A stretch of DNA of 64,000 nucleotides from Taklimakanibacter sp050251035 (GCA_050251035.1 JBFWNN010000018.1:23516-87515), one strand, 5' to 3'. Counted from the stretch's first letter, positions 52,883 to 62,313 are shown. Numbers and translations: made by a program. The notes: a model not told the origin generated them from the sequence alone.

Positions 52883-52909
52883 TTGCCAGAGCTCTCCTCG
52901 CCGTGGCAA
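52883..52909. promoter_or_regulatory. Candidate LysR binding site, TTGCCA-N15-TGGCAA
   Basis: 6-bp inverted arms separated by 15 nt, located between the divergent cutC (start 52853) and lysR (start 52947) genes, 38 nt before the LysR start codon. Position and symmetry match LysR-type autoregulatory sites. The standard T-N11-A core is not obvious. Confidence 0.35.
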
Positions 52910-52946
52910 ATGGAACGCATGCCCATCATTGCCGGAAACATGACCC

Positions 52947-53837
52947 ATGGACTGGGATGATCTCAAGGTCGTCCATGCCATAGCCCGGCATGGCTCGCTC
53001 TCGGCCGCCGCCCGGGCGCTGGGCACCACCCAGCCGACGGTCAGCCGCAGGCTGAGTGCTCTCGAGAAGAGCATCGACGGCAAGCTCTTCGAGCGTGAGG
53101 CGGAGGGCCTCGTGCCGAGTCCGCTCTGCGCTACCTTCATCGAGGCGCTCGACCAGATGGACCAGCAGGCGCAGACGGTCGAGCGGCGCATCGCCGGACG
53201 CGACACCGGCCTCCAGGGCAGCATCACGCTGACGAGCCTCGCCTGGTTCGGCGACGACATACTGGCGCCGCTGCTGGCCCGCTTCGCAGGCCGACACAAG
53301 CTCGTCACCATCAACCTGATCAACGATCCCAGACGCTTCAACCTGTCGCGGCGCGAGGCCGATATCGCGGTCCGCATCGGGAACTTCGACCAGGAGGACC
53401 TCATCGAGCGCAAGGTCGCCGACGTCTCCTACGGGCTCTATGCGTCCTTGCCCTATCTGCAGCGTCATGGGCAGCCCGACTTCGCCAGGAAATGCGCCGG
53501 CCATCTAGTGGCGTCGCTCGTCGACTCGCCCATCCGGGTCGTGCCTATCGAATGGATGAAAGCGATCGCGGCGCGGGCGCATGTGGCGCTCAGGACCAAC
53601 GGCGTCCAGTCGCATATCGCCGCGGCCGAGGCCGGCGAAGCCATGGCCGTCCTGCCCCGCGTCCTCGGCGATCGAAAGCCCGGCCTGCTGCGCATCGAGC
53701 CGCCGGTCGCCGAACCCTTCCAGCCGGTCAAGCTCGGGGTCCATGCGGATCTGCGCGACACGCCGCGCATCCGCAGCCTGATCGATTTCCTCGCGCGCGA
53801 GCTGAAACTGCGCGCCAACGAGCTTCACCCGGGCTGA
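52947..53837 (+). CDS. LysR family transcriptional regulator
   Basis: 296 residues. The N-terminal winged helix-turn-helix spans residues 1-60 (MDWDDLKVVHAIARHGSLSA, then RALGTTQPTVSRRLSALEK). The C-terminal domain is the effector-binding fold. Divergent from cutC and 71 nt upstream of the molybdopterin oxidoreductase gene, so its target could be either. The HTH begins MDWDDL, typical of a subset of regulators lacking N-terminal extensions. Confidence 0.9.
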   Translation: MDWDDLKVVHAIARHGSLSAAARALGTTQPTVSRRLSALEKSIDGKLFEREAEGLVPSPLCATFIEALDQMDQQAQTVERRIAGRDTGLQGSITLTSLAWFGDDILAPLLARFAGRHKLVTINLINDPRRFNLSRREADIAVRIGNFDQEDLIERKVADVSYGLYASLPYLQRHGQPDFARKCAGHLVASLVDSPIRVVPIEWMKAIAARAHVALRTNGVQSHIAAAEAGEAMAVLPRVLGDRKPGLLRIEPPVAEPFQPVKLGVHADLRDTPRIRSLIDFLARELKLRANELHPG

Positions 53838-53908
53838 CCAAACTGGCCTGCGCCGCCCGTGCGCAAGTGGACGGGATTCCCGGGGGCCTTTCGTGCTAGA
53901 ATCGCCAC

Positions 53909-55945
53909 ATGGCCGAGCGCGATACCATCAAGACCACCTGCCCCAGGGACTGTTACGATGCCTGCGGCATCACCGTTACCCGGAAGGACGGCGTCATCGC
54001 CAATGTGCTGGGCGACCGCGACCATGCCGTCAGCCGCGGCGCTTTATGCGGCAAATGCGCCATCGCCTATAATGGCGCCTGGCGCGACCAGAGCTTGCGG
54101 CTCAAGCAGCCGCTCAAGCGCATCGGCGCCAAGGGCAAGGGTGAATTCGCGCCCATCTCCTGGGAGGAGGCGCTGGGCATCATCGCGGGAAAGCTCCACG
54201 GTCTCATCGACCGCGGCCTGCAGCGCAGCATCCTGCACACTCATTATACCGGCACGGTCGCCCTGCTCGGCGGCGCCTTTCCCAATCGCTTCTTCAACCG
54301 CATCGGCGCCACCGAGGTCGATCCCGACACGGTATGCAACAAGGCCGGTCATGCGGCGCTCGAGCTCGTCTTCGGCACGTCGGTCGAGGGCTTCGACCCG
54401 CGAAGCGCCCGCGACGCCCGCTGCATCATCGTCTGGGGCGCCAACCCATCGCATTCGGCGCCGCATCAGGACAAATACTGGCTGAAGGAGGCCCGGCAGG
54501 CGGGCAGCAAGATCGTCGTCGTCGATCCGGTCGCGCATGCCACTGCGACGGCCGCCGACATCCATCTCAAGCTCAGGCCGGGCAGCGATGCCGCCCTCGC
54601 TTTCGGCCTGCTGCATGTGCTCACCCAACGCAAGCTCGTCGACGAAGCCTTCCTCGCCCGGCACGTGACCGGCGCCGAAGAGCTCATGCCCGCCATCGCG
54701 GCCATGACGCCGGCGCGCGCGTCCGAGCTCTGCGGCGTGTCCGAGGCCCTGATCGAAGCCGCCGCGATCGCCTATGGCGAAGGCCCGTCGCTCCTGTGGC
54801 TGGGCCAGGGCGTGCAGCGCCAGCCGACGGGCGGCAACATCTTCCGGGCGCTTTCAGCCCTCGTCGCCTTCACCGGCAATATCGGCAGGACGGGTGCGGG
54901 CTTCTACTATTTGAACGGCTCGGCCATGCGCGGCGTCGACATGGCGATGGTGACCGAGCCGGCGCTCGCCAGGGATGGCACGGGCACGGTCAGCCACATG
55001 GATCTTGCACCGGTGCTCGAGGATCGGGGCAGAGCACAAGCTTTCTTCAACTGGAACAACAATCCGGCTGCCTCCTCGCCGGAGCAGGGACGATTGCGTC
55101 GCGCGCTCGCGCGCGAGGACCTGTTCCATGTCGCCATCGACCTCTTCCACACCGACACCACGGCCTATGCCGACATCGTCCTGCCGGCGGCGAGCTTCCT
55201 CGAATGCGACGATCTCGTCTTCTCCTATTTCGACCTCACGGTCTCGGCGCAGGTGCAGGCCGCCGAGCCGCCGGGGGAAGCGCTTCCCAACAGCGAGATC
55301 TTCCGCAGGCTGGCCCGGGCCATGGGCTTCAATGACGCGGCCCTTTATGAGCCCGATCACGCGTTGATCGCGCGGCTCCTGGCCGCGACGCCCTATCGCG
55401 GTGGCTTCGCCGACCTCGCCAAGGTCGGAACGGCAGAACTCTATGCCGAGCCCCGCATCCCGTTCGCCGATCTCACTTTCGCGACGCCGTCCGGGCGCAT
55501 CGAGCTCGCGAGCAGCCGCGCCGAGGCGCAAGGCCTGCCGCGCGTGCCCATTCCCCATGCCGATCCCCCGCCCGCGAAGGGCCGGCTGCGCATCCTCTCG
55601 CCCGCCGGGGAATGGCTCATGAATTCGAGCTACGGCAATGACAAGGTCATTCATCGCAGGCTCGGACCCGCCACCGTCATGCTCCATCCCGACGATGCCA
55701 GGGACGCAGGGCTCGTCGAAGGTGATCCGGTGCTGCTCGCCAATGAGACCGGCCGCCTGCCGCTCGCCGTCGCGCTGTCGCCGGTGACCCAGCGCGGCGT
55801 CGGCATCGTCCATAAGGGCCGCTGGCCCGGCGCATCGCCGGGTGCCGCGAACATCAACGCCCTGGTCTCCGGCCGCAAGAGCGACATGGCCGAGAGCACG
55901 GCCGTGCACGGCACCGAAGTCGAGCTGCTGCGCCCGGATTCATGA
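53909..55945 (+). CDS. Molybdopterin-dependent oxidoreductase with [4Fe-4S] cluster
   Basis: 678 residues. The N-terminal Fe-S motif is Cys11, Cys15, Cys19, Cys47 (CPRDCYDAC then LCGKC). Cys143 (DTVCNKAGHAA) sits where DMSO-reductase-family proteins place the Mo or W ligand. Bis-MGD-binding segments such as IIVWGANPSHSAPHQ and VVVDPVAHATA follow, and a C-terminal dinucleotide-binding domain contains LMNSSYGNDK and HPDDARDAGLVEGDPV. No Tat signal, so the enzyme should be cytoplasmic. Electron partner and substrate unknown. Followed by an overlapping P-loop gene. Confidence 0.9.
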   Translation: MAERDTIKTTCPRDCYDACGITVTRKDGVIANVLGDRDHAVSRGALCGKCAIAYNGAWRDQSLRLKQPLKRIGAKGKGEFAPISWEEALGIIAGKLHGLIDRGLQRSILHTHYTGTVALLGGAFPNRFFNRIGATEVDPDTVCNKAGHAALELVFGTSVEGFDPRSARDARCIIVWGANPSHSAPHQDKYWLKEARQAGSKIVVVDPVAHATATAADIHLKLRPGSDAALAFGLLHVLTQRKLVDEAFLARHVTGAEELMPAIAAMTPARASELCGVSEALIEAAAIAYGEGPSLLWLGQGVQRQPTGGNIFRALSALVAFTGNIGRTGAGFYYLNGSAMRGVDMAMVTEPALARDGTGTVSHMDLAPVLEDRGRAQAFFNWNNNPAASSPEQGRLRRALAREDLFHVAIDLFHTDTTAYADIVLPAASFLECDDLVFSYFDLTVSAQVQAAEPPGEALPNSEIFRRLARAMGFNDAALYEPDHALIARLLAATPYRGGFADLAKVGTAELYAEPRIPFADLTFATPSGRIELASSRAEAQGLPRVPIPHADPPPAKGRLRILSPAGEWLMNSSYGNDKVIHRRLGPATVMLHPDDARDAGLVEGDPVLLANETGRLPLAVALSPVTQRGVGIVHKGRWPGASPGAANINALVSGRKSDMAESTAVHGTEVELLRPDS

Positions 55946-56472
55946 TCTACCTGGTCGGCGGACCGCCTCGGGTCGGCAAAAGCACTTTGGCTCTGATCGC
56001 GCTCGAAGATGCGGGAATTCCCCATTGCTCGACCGATATGCTCGTCGGCATGCTCGAAACCGCGGCCCCGAGCCTCGGCGTCCGTCATGGGTTTCACGCC
56101 GACAAGGCGACGTCGATGTCCGTCCTTCTGACGGAATTCGTCCGCTGCGCCGATCTCGGAAACGAGGCCTATCTCGTCGAAGGTGATGTCGTCATGCCCG
56201 CTTTCGCCACGGCTGTCCGGTCGCGACTGAGCGCCATGCGCTGCGTCTTCCTGGGCAACACCAAATTGACGGACGACGCCTTGCGCCGGATGCCCGATTG
56301 GCTCGCGGGCCAGGACGCCGCCGGCTATGACGATGCCCGCCGGCGGATTATCCGGCTGAGCGAATCCCTGCGCGACGACTGCACGCAGGAAGGCCATCCC
56401 TATATCGAGATGGGCGATGGCTGGGAGACGGGGCTCGCCGCGGCCGCCCGCGCCCTGGGTGTCGCGACATGA
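55942..56472 (+). CDS. P-loop NTPase/kinase-like protein coupled to molybdoenzyme
   Basis: 176 residues. Walker A GGPPRVGKST at residues 6-15, then DMLVG and acidic residues. No clear Walker B consensus, though YLVEGDVVMP is a candidate strand. Resembles small kinases (shikimate, 2-phosphoglycerate or APS-type). The ATG overlaps the stop of the molybdopterin gene (ATGA). A role in cofactor delivery or in phosphorylating a small molecule could be guessed, but nothing in the sequence proves it. Confidence 0.7.
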   Translation: MIYLVGGPPRVGKSTLALIALEDAGIPHCSTDMLVGMLETAAPSLGVRHGFHADKATSMSVLLTEFVRCADLGNEAYLVEGDVVMPAFATAVRSRLSAMRCVFLGNTKLTDDALRRMPDWLAGQDAAGYDDARRRIIRLSESLRDDCTQEGHPYIEMGDGWETGLAAAARALGVAT

Positions 56473-56487
56473 CGTCCCTTCACGAGC

Positions 56488-58800
56488 TCAAAGCAGCTTC
56501 TCCAGCGTGATCGGGAGGTCGCGGATGCGCTTGCCGGTCGCGTGATAGACGGCATTGGCGATGGCCGGCGCCACGCCGACGATGCCGAGCTCACCCACCG
56601 CCTTGCCGCCGAGCGCCGAGGCATGGAAATCCGGCACGCCGACCGAGATCACCTCGATGTCCGGGATGTCGGCATTGGTGGCGATGAGATAGTCACCGAG
56701 ATTGTTGTTGATCACCCGGCCGTGGCGGCGGTCGACCACGCCCTCCTCGAGCAGCGCCTGGCCGATGCCCATGATGATGCCGCCTTTCCACTGGCTCTCG
56801 GCGAGCTTCGGATTGTAGAGCCGCCCCGAATCGAGCGCCGATACGACCCGCGACACTCTGACGGTGCCGAAATCCTCATCGACCCTGACCTCGATGAAAT
56901 GCACGCACCAGGCATGGAGCGAATGCTCGCCCTCGGTCGGCGAGCGCATGCGCGCGATGGTTGTGAAGGTCGCATGCTTGTCATCGGCGCTGTTGGCGGT
57001 CTCGGGCAGCGTGTCGCGCAGGCTTTCGATCCGGTCGCGGCCGAGTCGGCGCAGCAGCTCCGCGATCGGCATGCCGTCGCCGCCGCGCGGCGGCGCGATC
57101 ACGCCGTCGGCAATGGTCAGCGTGTTCGCCTGCAGGCTGCGGAAGGGCGATTGCGGATCGTTGATGGCGAGGCCGATCAATTCCTCGCGCGCCGAGCGCG
57201 CCGCCTTGTGGACGGCGTCGGTCATGAGATTGGCGAGCTGCGAGCCGCCGGCGACGGGAGCACCCGGCAGCAGCGAATCTCCGAGCTTCACATCCACCTG
57301 CTCCACGGGCACGCCCAGAACCTCGGCCGCCGTCTGGGCCAGGATCGTATAGGTGCCCTGCCCCATGTCGATGCCGCTGCTCAGCACCTCGGCGCGGCCA
57401 TCGGCGAGCACGCGCACCATGGCCTCGCCGGCGGTGCGGCGCACCGGATAGGTGCCGGCCGCCACGCCCCAGCCGACCAGATGATGGCCATCGCGCATCG
57501 CGCGCGGCTCCGGTTTGCGCTTCGCCCAGCCGAAGGCCTTGGCGCCTTCCGCATAGGCTTCGCGCAGGCGACGCGTCGACCAGGGTTTCCGTGCATGCGG
57601 ATCTTCTTCGGCGTAATTGAGCAGGCGGATCGCCACGGGGTCGACGCCGACCGCGTAGCTCAGCTCATCGATGGCGCATTCGATGCCGAAGGCGCTCGGA
57701 TTCTCGCCGGGCGCCCGCAAGGCGCTGGGCAGCACCGTGTTCACCGGGACGACAGTCTGGCGCGAGGCGAGGTTGGGCGTCGCATACATGAGGGCGGTGA
57801 CCGAGCCCAGGGGCTCGACCCACACGCCGTCGACCGCGGTCTCGTTCGCCCCCTTGTGGATGACCGACAGGAGCTTGCCGTCTTTGGTTGCCCCGAGCGC
57901 CAAGGTCTGGCGCGTCGCGGCCCTGCCGCCGAAGGCGGTGAAGGTCTGCGGCCGGGTGACCGCGAGCTTCACCGGCCGGTCCAGCATCCTGGCCGCGATC
58001 GCGGCGATGGCGCTGTGCGCCATGGCGAAGGCCTTGGAGCCGAAGCCGCCGCCTATGAAAGGCGAGACTAGGCGCACATCCTCATAGGGGATATCGAACC
58101 ATTCGGCATAGGTGCGCGACATGCCGTTGATCCATTGGCTCGGCTCCCAGACGGTCAGCTTTTCGCCTTCCCACAGGGCCACGAGGCCATGCGGCTCGAT
58201 CGGCACATTATATTCGCGCGGTGTGCGATAGTCCTGATCGATGCGCACCGGCGCCGCGGCAAGCGCCTTCTCCGGCTCGCCCCACATGACGGTCATGGCG
58301 TCGATGGGCATCCCGGCGCCGGACTTCGGATCATCGAAGTCGACGACCGCCGCCTTAACCGCATAGTCGATCTCGAGAAGGGCCGCCGCGGCGGTCGCCT
58401 GCTCGAAAGTCTCGGCGACCACGGCGGCGACATGCTGGCCGGTGAAATTGATCGCCTTGGTCAGCGCCAGATAGGGTCCTTCCGGACCCGGCGTGCCGAG
58501 CCATGTCGTGGCCGATCTGAGCGGCAGGATATTGTCGGGCGTCAGCACGAGACGCACGCCAGGCGCCGCTTCCGCCGCCCGCGTGTCGATGGTCCGCACC
58601 GTTCCCGACGGGATCGTGCTCTGCACGATCACCGCATAAGCGAGATTCGCCGGATGATGCTCGAGCGCATAGCGCGCCGCGCCTATCATCTTGGCCGGGC
58701 CGTCGATGCGCGACAGACGGCTGCCCAGGGAGGCCGCACCGCCGTCGGAGGCATCGCCGCGTTTGGTTTTTGCTGGCGTCCTGGTTTCGACCTCGGTCAT
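56488..58800 (-). CDS. Aldehyde/xanthine oxidoreductase molybdenum-binding subunit (PaoC-like)
   Basis: 770 residues. Molybdenum-pterin cytosine dinucleotide-binding subunit of the xanthine oxidase family: GGGFGSKAF-type loop (FIGGGFGSKAFAMAH), GIDMGQGTYTILAQ, ALRAPGENPSAFGIE and the C-terminal active-site segment GKAVGELGIVGVAPAIANAV with the conserved Glu. A Pro/Ser-poor N-terminal 30-residue tail precedes the domain. Together with the FAD (58797) and 2Fe-2S (59777) subunits it makes an alpha-beta-gamma hydroxylase. Overlaps the FAD gene by 4 nt. Confidence 0.93.
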   Translation of the reverse strand: MTEVETRTPAKTKRGDASDGGAASLGSRLSRIDGPAKMIGAARYALEHHPANLAYAVIVQSTIPSGTVRTIDTRAAEAAPGVRLVLTPDNILPLRSATTWLGTPGPEGPYLALTKAINFTGQHVAAVVAETFEQATAAAALLEIDYAVKAAVVDFDDPKSGAGMPIDAMTVMWGEPEKALAAAPVRIDQDYRTPREYNVPIEPHGLVALWEGEKLTVWEPSQWINGMSRTYAEWFDIPYEDVRLVSPFIGGGFGSKAFAMAHSAIAAIAARMLDRPVKLAVTRPQTFTAFGGRAATRQTLALGATKDGKLLSVIHKGANETAVDGVWVEPLGSVTALMYATPNLASRQTVVPVNTVLPSALRAPGENPSAFGIECAIDELSYAVGVDPVAIRLLNYAEEDPHARKPWSTRRLREAYAEGAKAFGWAKRKPEPRAMRDGHHLVGWGVAAGTYPVRRTAGEAMVRVLADGRAEVLSSGIDMGQGTYTILAQTAAEVLGVPVEQVDVKLGDSLLPGAPVAGGSQLANLMTDAVHKAARSAREELIGLAINDPQSPFRSLQANTLTIADGVIAPPRGGDGMPIAELLRRLGRDRIESLRDTLPETANSADDKHATFTTIARMRSPTEGEHSLHAWCVHFIEVRVDEDFGTVRVSRVVSALDSGRLYNPKLAESQWKGGIIMGIGQALLEEGVVDRRHGRVINNNLGDYLIATNADIPDIEVISVGVPDFHASALGGKAVGELGIVGVAPAIANAVYHATGKRIRDLPITLEKLL

Positions 58801-59780
58801 GCGATGCCTCCCAATGTCATGATGGCGCGGGCGATCACGCGCGGCGCCAGCGCGATCTTGTAATGGTTGCCGCCCTGCGCGACGGCGCTCTCCACCGCCA
58901 GCAGGCTGGCGCGCTTCACCGCTTCTGGTTCGAGCGCCTTGCCCTTGAGATCGGCCTCGACCGCGCGGGCCCGCCAGGGTTTTGTCGCCACGCCGCCCAG
59001 CGCCACGCGCACGTTACGGATGGTCACGCCGTCCGCCTCGAGCTCGAGCCCCACCGCGGCGCTCGCGGCCGCGAACTCATAGGACTGGCGGTCGCGCACC
59101 TTGACATAGGTCGAGCGCCGGGCGGCGGCAGACGCCGGGATGATGACGGCGGTGATGATCTCGGCCTTCTCCAGCGCATGCTCGCGATCGGGCGTCGTGC
59201 CGGGCAGAAGGAAGAAATCGTCGACCGCGATCCGGCGCTCGCCCAGATGGATGACGGCGTCGAAGGCGGTCAAGGCCACCGCGAGGTCGCCGGGATTGGT
59301 TGCGATGCAATGGGCGCTCGTGCCCAGCACCGCGTGATTGCGGGTGACGCCGCCGAGCGCCGCGCAGCCCGATCCCGGACTGCGCTTGTTGCAGGCGGGA
59401 AAGGACGCGGGATCGCGGAAATAGGCGCAGCGCGTGCGCTGCAGGAGATTGCCGCCGATCGTCGCCATGTTGCGCAATTGCGCTGAGGCCGCTTGCCACA
59501 GGGCCTCGGAGACGGCCGGGAAGTCGGCACGGATCCCAGCGTCGTCGGCCACATGGCTCATCTTGGCCAGAGCGCCCAGATAGGCGCCGTCGTGGTCGAC
59601 TCTGATCGTATCGAGCCCGTCGAGATGGGTGATGTCGACGACCTGTCCGGGCTCGGCCACGCCGCATTTGGCGAGATCGAGCAAGGTGGTGCCGCCGGCG
59701 AGCAGCATGGCGCCGGCCCGGCCGGCGAGTTCGCGCGCCTCGGCGAGCGAGGCGGCGCGGGCATAGGTGAAATCCTTCAT
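58797..59780 (-). CDS. Aldehyde oxidoreductase FAD subunit with extra [4Fe-4S] cysteines (PaoB-like)
   Basis: 327 residues from the ATG at 59780. The FAD-binding motif LLAGGTTLLDL is at residues 26-36 and QLRNMATIGGNLLQ at 101-114. The insert RCAYFRDPASFPACNKRSPG contains Cys118 and Cys130 and is followed by Cys139 and Cys158, similar to the [4Fe-4S]-binding insert of E. coli PaoB. This makes the complex PaoABC-like rather than plain xanthine dehydrogenase. Overlaps both neighbours as ATGA. Confidence 0.92.
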   Translation of the reverse strand: MKDFTYARAASLAEARELAGRAGAMLLAGGTTLLDLAKCGVAEPGQVVDITHLDGLDTIRVDHDGAYLGALAKMSHVADDAGIRADFPAVSEALWQAASAQLRNMATIGGNLLQRTRCAYFRDPASFPACNKRSPGSGCAALGGVTRNHAVLGTSAHCIATNPGDLAVALTAFDAVIHLGERRIAVDDFFLLPGTTPDREHALEKAEIITAVIIPASAAARRSTYVKVRDRQSYEFAAASAAVGLELEADGVTIRNVRVALGGVATKPWRARAVEADLKGKALEPEAVKRASLLAVESAVAQGGNHYKIALAPRVIARAIMTLGGIA

Positions 59781-60256
59781 GACGCCATCGCCTCCTTCGC
59801 TTCGCGCACCGCCGCCACGATATGCGGATAGGCGCCGCAGCGGCACAGATTGCCCGACATGTATTCGCGGATCTCGGCATCGGAGCCGGCATGGCCCTCC
59901 TTGATGCAGGCGACCGCCGACATGATCTGGCCCGGCGTGCAGTAGCCGCATTGGAAGGCGTCGTGGGCGAGGAAGGCCCTTTGCACCGGGTGAAGGGCGG
60001 CGCCGTCGGGGCTCAGGCCTTCGATCGTGGTGATGCTGCGACCCTCGACCTGGGCGGCAAGGGTGAGGCAGGCGAGCACACGCTCGCCGTCGACATGCAC
60101 CGTGCAGGCGCCGCACTGGCCCTGGTCGCAGCCCTTCTTCGAGCCGGTGAGATGGAGATGCTCGCGCAAGGCGTCGAGCAGCGTGACGCGTGGCTCGACC
60201 GCAATTTCGTGAGTCCTGCCATTGACTTCGAGCTTCAGCTTCAAGGAGTTTGTCAT
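59777..60256 (-). CDS. Aldehyde oxidoreductase [2Fe-2S] subunit
   Basis: 159 residues from the ATG at 60256; a GTG at 60271 has a better-spaced AAGGGG and cannot be excluded. Two [2Fe-2S] sets: Cys43, 48, 51, 63 (plant-ferredoxin type) and Cys103, 106, 138, 140 (all-alpha type). Unlike PaoA of E. coli there is no Tat signal, so the complex should stay in the cytoplasm. First gene of the operon, next to a TetR gene on the other side of a palindrome. Confidence 0.94.
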   Translation of the reverse strand: MTNSLKLKLEVNGRTHEIAVEPRVTLLDALREHLHLTGSKKGCDQGQCGACTVHVDGERVLACLTLAAQVEGRSITTIEGLSPDGAALHPVQRAFLAHDAFQCGYCTPGQIMSAVACIKEGHAGSDAEIREYMSGNLCRCGAYPHIVAAVREAKEAMAS

Positions 60257-60341
60257 GAATTCGGGCCTCACTCTGTCCCCTTCTCTAAGGGCATGACATT
60301 TCGGTTCCGGGTCGGTATCAGTTGGGAAGCGCCCACGACAT

Positions 60342-60361
60342 AACCGGAGGCGCCTCCGGTT
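60342..60361. promoter_or_regulatory. Perfect 20-bp palindrome, candidate TetR operator
   Basis: AACCGGAGGC followed directly by GCCTCCGGTT; every base is mirrored. It lies between the divergent aldehyde oxidoreductase operon (start 60256) and the TetR gene (start 60410). Position and symmetry are typical of an autoregulated TetR operator that also represses the neighbouring operon. Confidence 0.6.
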
Positions 60362-60409
60362 CTTGCAACTTAAGAGCTTAGGGATGGCGATTCAAGACCC
60401 CAAATATGT

Positions 60410-61057
60410 TTGGTGTGTGAATTGACCGGCAAGCGCGCGACCAAAAAGCCCAAACAGACCCCTGCCCCGGCGGCAAAATCCTTGCGCGCCGACGCGCAGC
60501 GCAACCGCGACAAGCTTGTCGAGGTCGCGGGGCTCGCCTTCGCCGAGCATGGCATCGACACCTCGCTCGAAGAGATCGCAAGCCGCGCCGGCGTCGGAAT
60601 CGGCACGCTCTACCGCCACTTCCCGACCCGCGAGCATCTGGTCGAGGTGGTTTACCGCCGCGAGGTCGAGGCGCTGTGCCAGGCGGCCGACGAGCTTGCG
60701 AAGAAGCATCCGCCCGATGCGGCCCTGGCGGAATGGATGCAGCGCTTCGTGGACTATATCGCGGCCAAGCGCGGCATGGCCGCGAGCCTCAAGCTCCTCT
60801 TGGCCAGCAATTCCGAATTCTTCGCCGAGGCGTCCGGCAGGATCCCGGCCGCCTTGCAGCGGCTCATCGATGCCGCCGTCGCCGACGGGTCGATCCGCGC
60901 CGATATCGACAATTCGGACCTCATGAGCGCGCTGTCCGGCATCTATGGCGCGCCGCAGACGCCCGACTGGCGCCAGCGGTCGAAGCGGTTGGTGACGCTG
61001 TTGATGGACGGGCTGAGATCTGGAGTTAAAAAGGCCGGAGCAGCGTCGCAACGATAA
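60410..61057 (+). CDS. TetR/AcrR family transcriptional regulator
   Basis: About 215 residues. The helix-turn-helix region is GLAFAEHGIDTSLEEIASRA and then GVGIGTLYRHFPTREHL. The C-terminal ligand domain follows. The start is uncertain: TTG 60410, GTG 60413 and TTG 60422 are in frame and the leader is Lys/Pro/Ala-rich. It is divergent from the oxidoreductase operon and near the 20-bp palindrome, so it is likely its repressor; inducer probably an aldehyde (inference). Confidence 0.85.
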   Translation: MVCELTGKRATKKPKQTPAPAAKSLRADAQRNRDKLVEVAGLAFAEHGIDTSLEEIASRAGVGIGTLYRHFPTREHLVEVVYRREVEALCQAADELAKKHPPDAALAEWMQRFVDYIAAKRGMAASLKLLLASNSEFFAEASGRIPAALQRLIDAAVADGSIRADIDNSDLMSALSGIYGAPQTPDWRQRSKRLVTLLMDGLRSGVKKAGAASQR

Positions 61058-61122
61058 TTGTCTCTCAAGTGCAGCATGTCCGCATCTTTCCGATTTTTTG
61101 CCGGCAAGGATAATATCGCCAG

Positions 61123-62313
61123 ATGTCGAGCCTCAGAGAGCCTCTCATGCCGTCTGAACCGGACCGCGACCATGTCGAAGCCGCCACGCAATGGCGGCGC
61201 CATCTTCATTCCATACCGGAACTGGGCTTCGGCGAGCACAAGACCGCGGCCTTCGTCGCCGACAGGCTGCGCGGCCTCGGCCTCGAGGTGCATGAGGGCA
61301 TCGGCGGCACCGGCGTCGTGGGCGTCCTCAGGCGCGGGCCCGGCAACCAGGCCATTGCGCTCAGGGCCGACATGGACGCCCTCAAGATCACCGAGAATAC
61401 CGGTTTGTCCTACGCCTCGACCCATCCGGGCCAGATGCATGCCTGTGGCCATGACGGCCATATGGCGATGCTCCTCGGCGCCGCCCGCCATCTCACCGAG
61501 CACGGCCGGTTCTCCGGCACGGTCTATTTCATCTTCCAGCCCAATGAGGAGCATGGCCGCGGCGCCAAGGCGATGATCGCCGACGGCCTCCTCGAGCGCT
61601 TCGCCTTCGAGGAGATCTATGGCCTGCACAACATGCCGGGCATGCCGCTCGGCGCCTTCGCCACCCGCCCCGGCCCCTTGATGGCATCGGAAGACAATTT
61701 CGTCATCCGCATCCGCGGCAAAGGCGGCCATGCCGCGCGTCCGCATGTCGCCAACGACCCGATGGTGATCGCGGCCCACATGATCCTGGCGCTGCAGACC
61801 ATCGTGTCGCGCCGCGTCTCGGCCCTCGACACCGCCGTCGTCTCGGTCACCGAGGTCCTGACCGACGGCACGCGCAACGTGCTGCCCGAGACCGTGACGC
61901 TCAAGGGCGACACGCGCAGCTACAGCGCCGCGGTGCAGAAGACGATCGAAGCTGAGATGCGCAAGCTCGCCACAGGCATCGGCTCGAGCTTCGGCGCCGA
62001 GGTGGACGTGGACTACAGCCACGAATTCGCCGCCACCGTCAATCACGACGCCCAGAGCGCCGCCGCCCTGGCCGCGGCTCACGCGGCGCCCGGCATCGTG
62101 AGTGTCGATGCCGAGCCCGCGCCGCTCATGGGATCGGAGGATTTCGGGCTCTTCCTCAACCACAAGCCCGGCAATTTCGCCTTTCTCGGCAACGGCGTCG
62201 CGGGCGCCCATGGTCAGCCGCTGCACAATGCACGGTACGACTTCAACGACGCCGCCATCGGCCCCGGCATCGCCTATTGGGCGCAGATCGTCCACGACAA
62301 GCTCAAGGCCTGA
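61123..62313 (+). CDS. M20 family amidohydrolase (hippurate / N-acyl amino acid type)
   Basis: 396 residues, with ATG 61123 or 61150 as start. Metal-site motifs are intact: RADMDALKI, MHACGHDGHMAML, FQPNEEHGRG, GLHNMPGMPLG and MGSEDFGLF. Paralogous to the enzyme at 39752. The preceding gene is the TetR regulator, 65 nt away on the same strand. No signal peptide. Substrate unknown; probably an N-acylated amino acid. Confidence 0.92.
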   Translation: MSSLREPLMPSEPDRDHVEAATQWRRHLHSIPELGFGEHKTAAFVADRLRGLGLEVHEGIGGTGVVGVLRRGPGNQAIALRADMDALKITENTGLSYASTHPGQMHACGHDGHMAMLLGAARHLTEHGRFSGTVYFIFQPNEEHGRGAKAMIADGLLERFAFEEIYGLHNMPGMPLGAFATRPGPLMASEDNFVIRIRGKGGHAARPHVANDPMVIAAHMILALQTIVSRRVSALDTAVVSVTEVLTDGTRNVLPETVTLKGDTRSYSAAVQKTIEAEMRKLATGIGSSFGAEVDVDYSHEFAATVNHDAQSAAALAAAHAAPGIVSVDAEPAPLMGSEDFGLFLNHKPGNFAFLGNGVAGAHGQPLHNARYDFNDAAIGPGIAYWAQIVHDKLKA

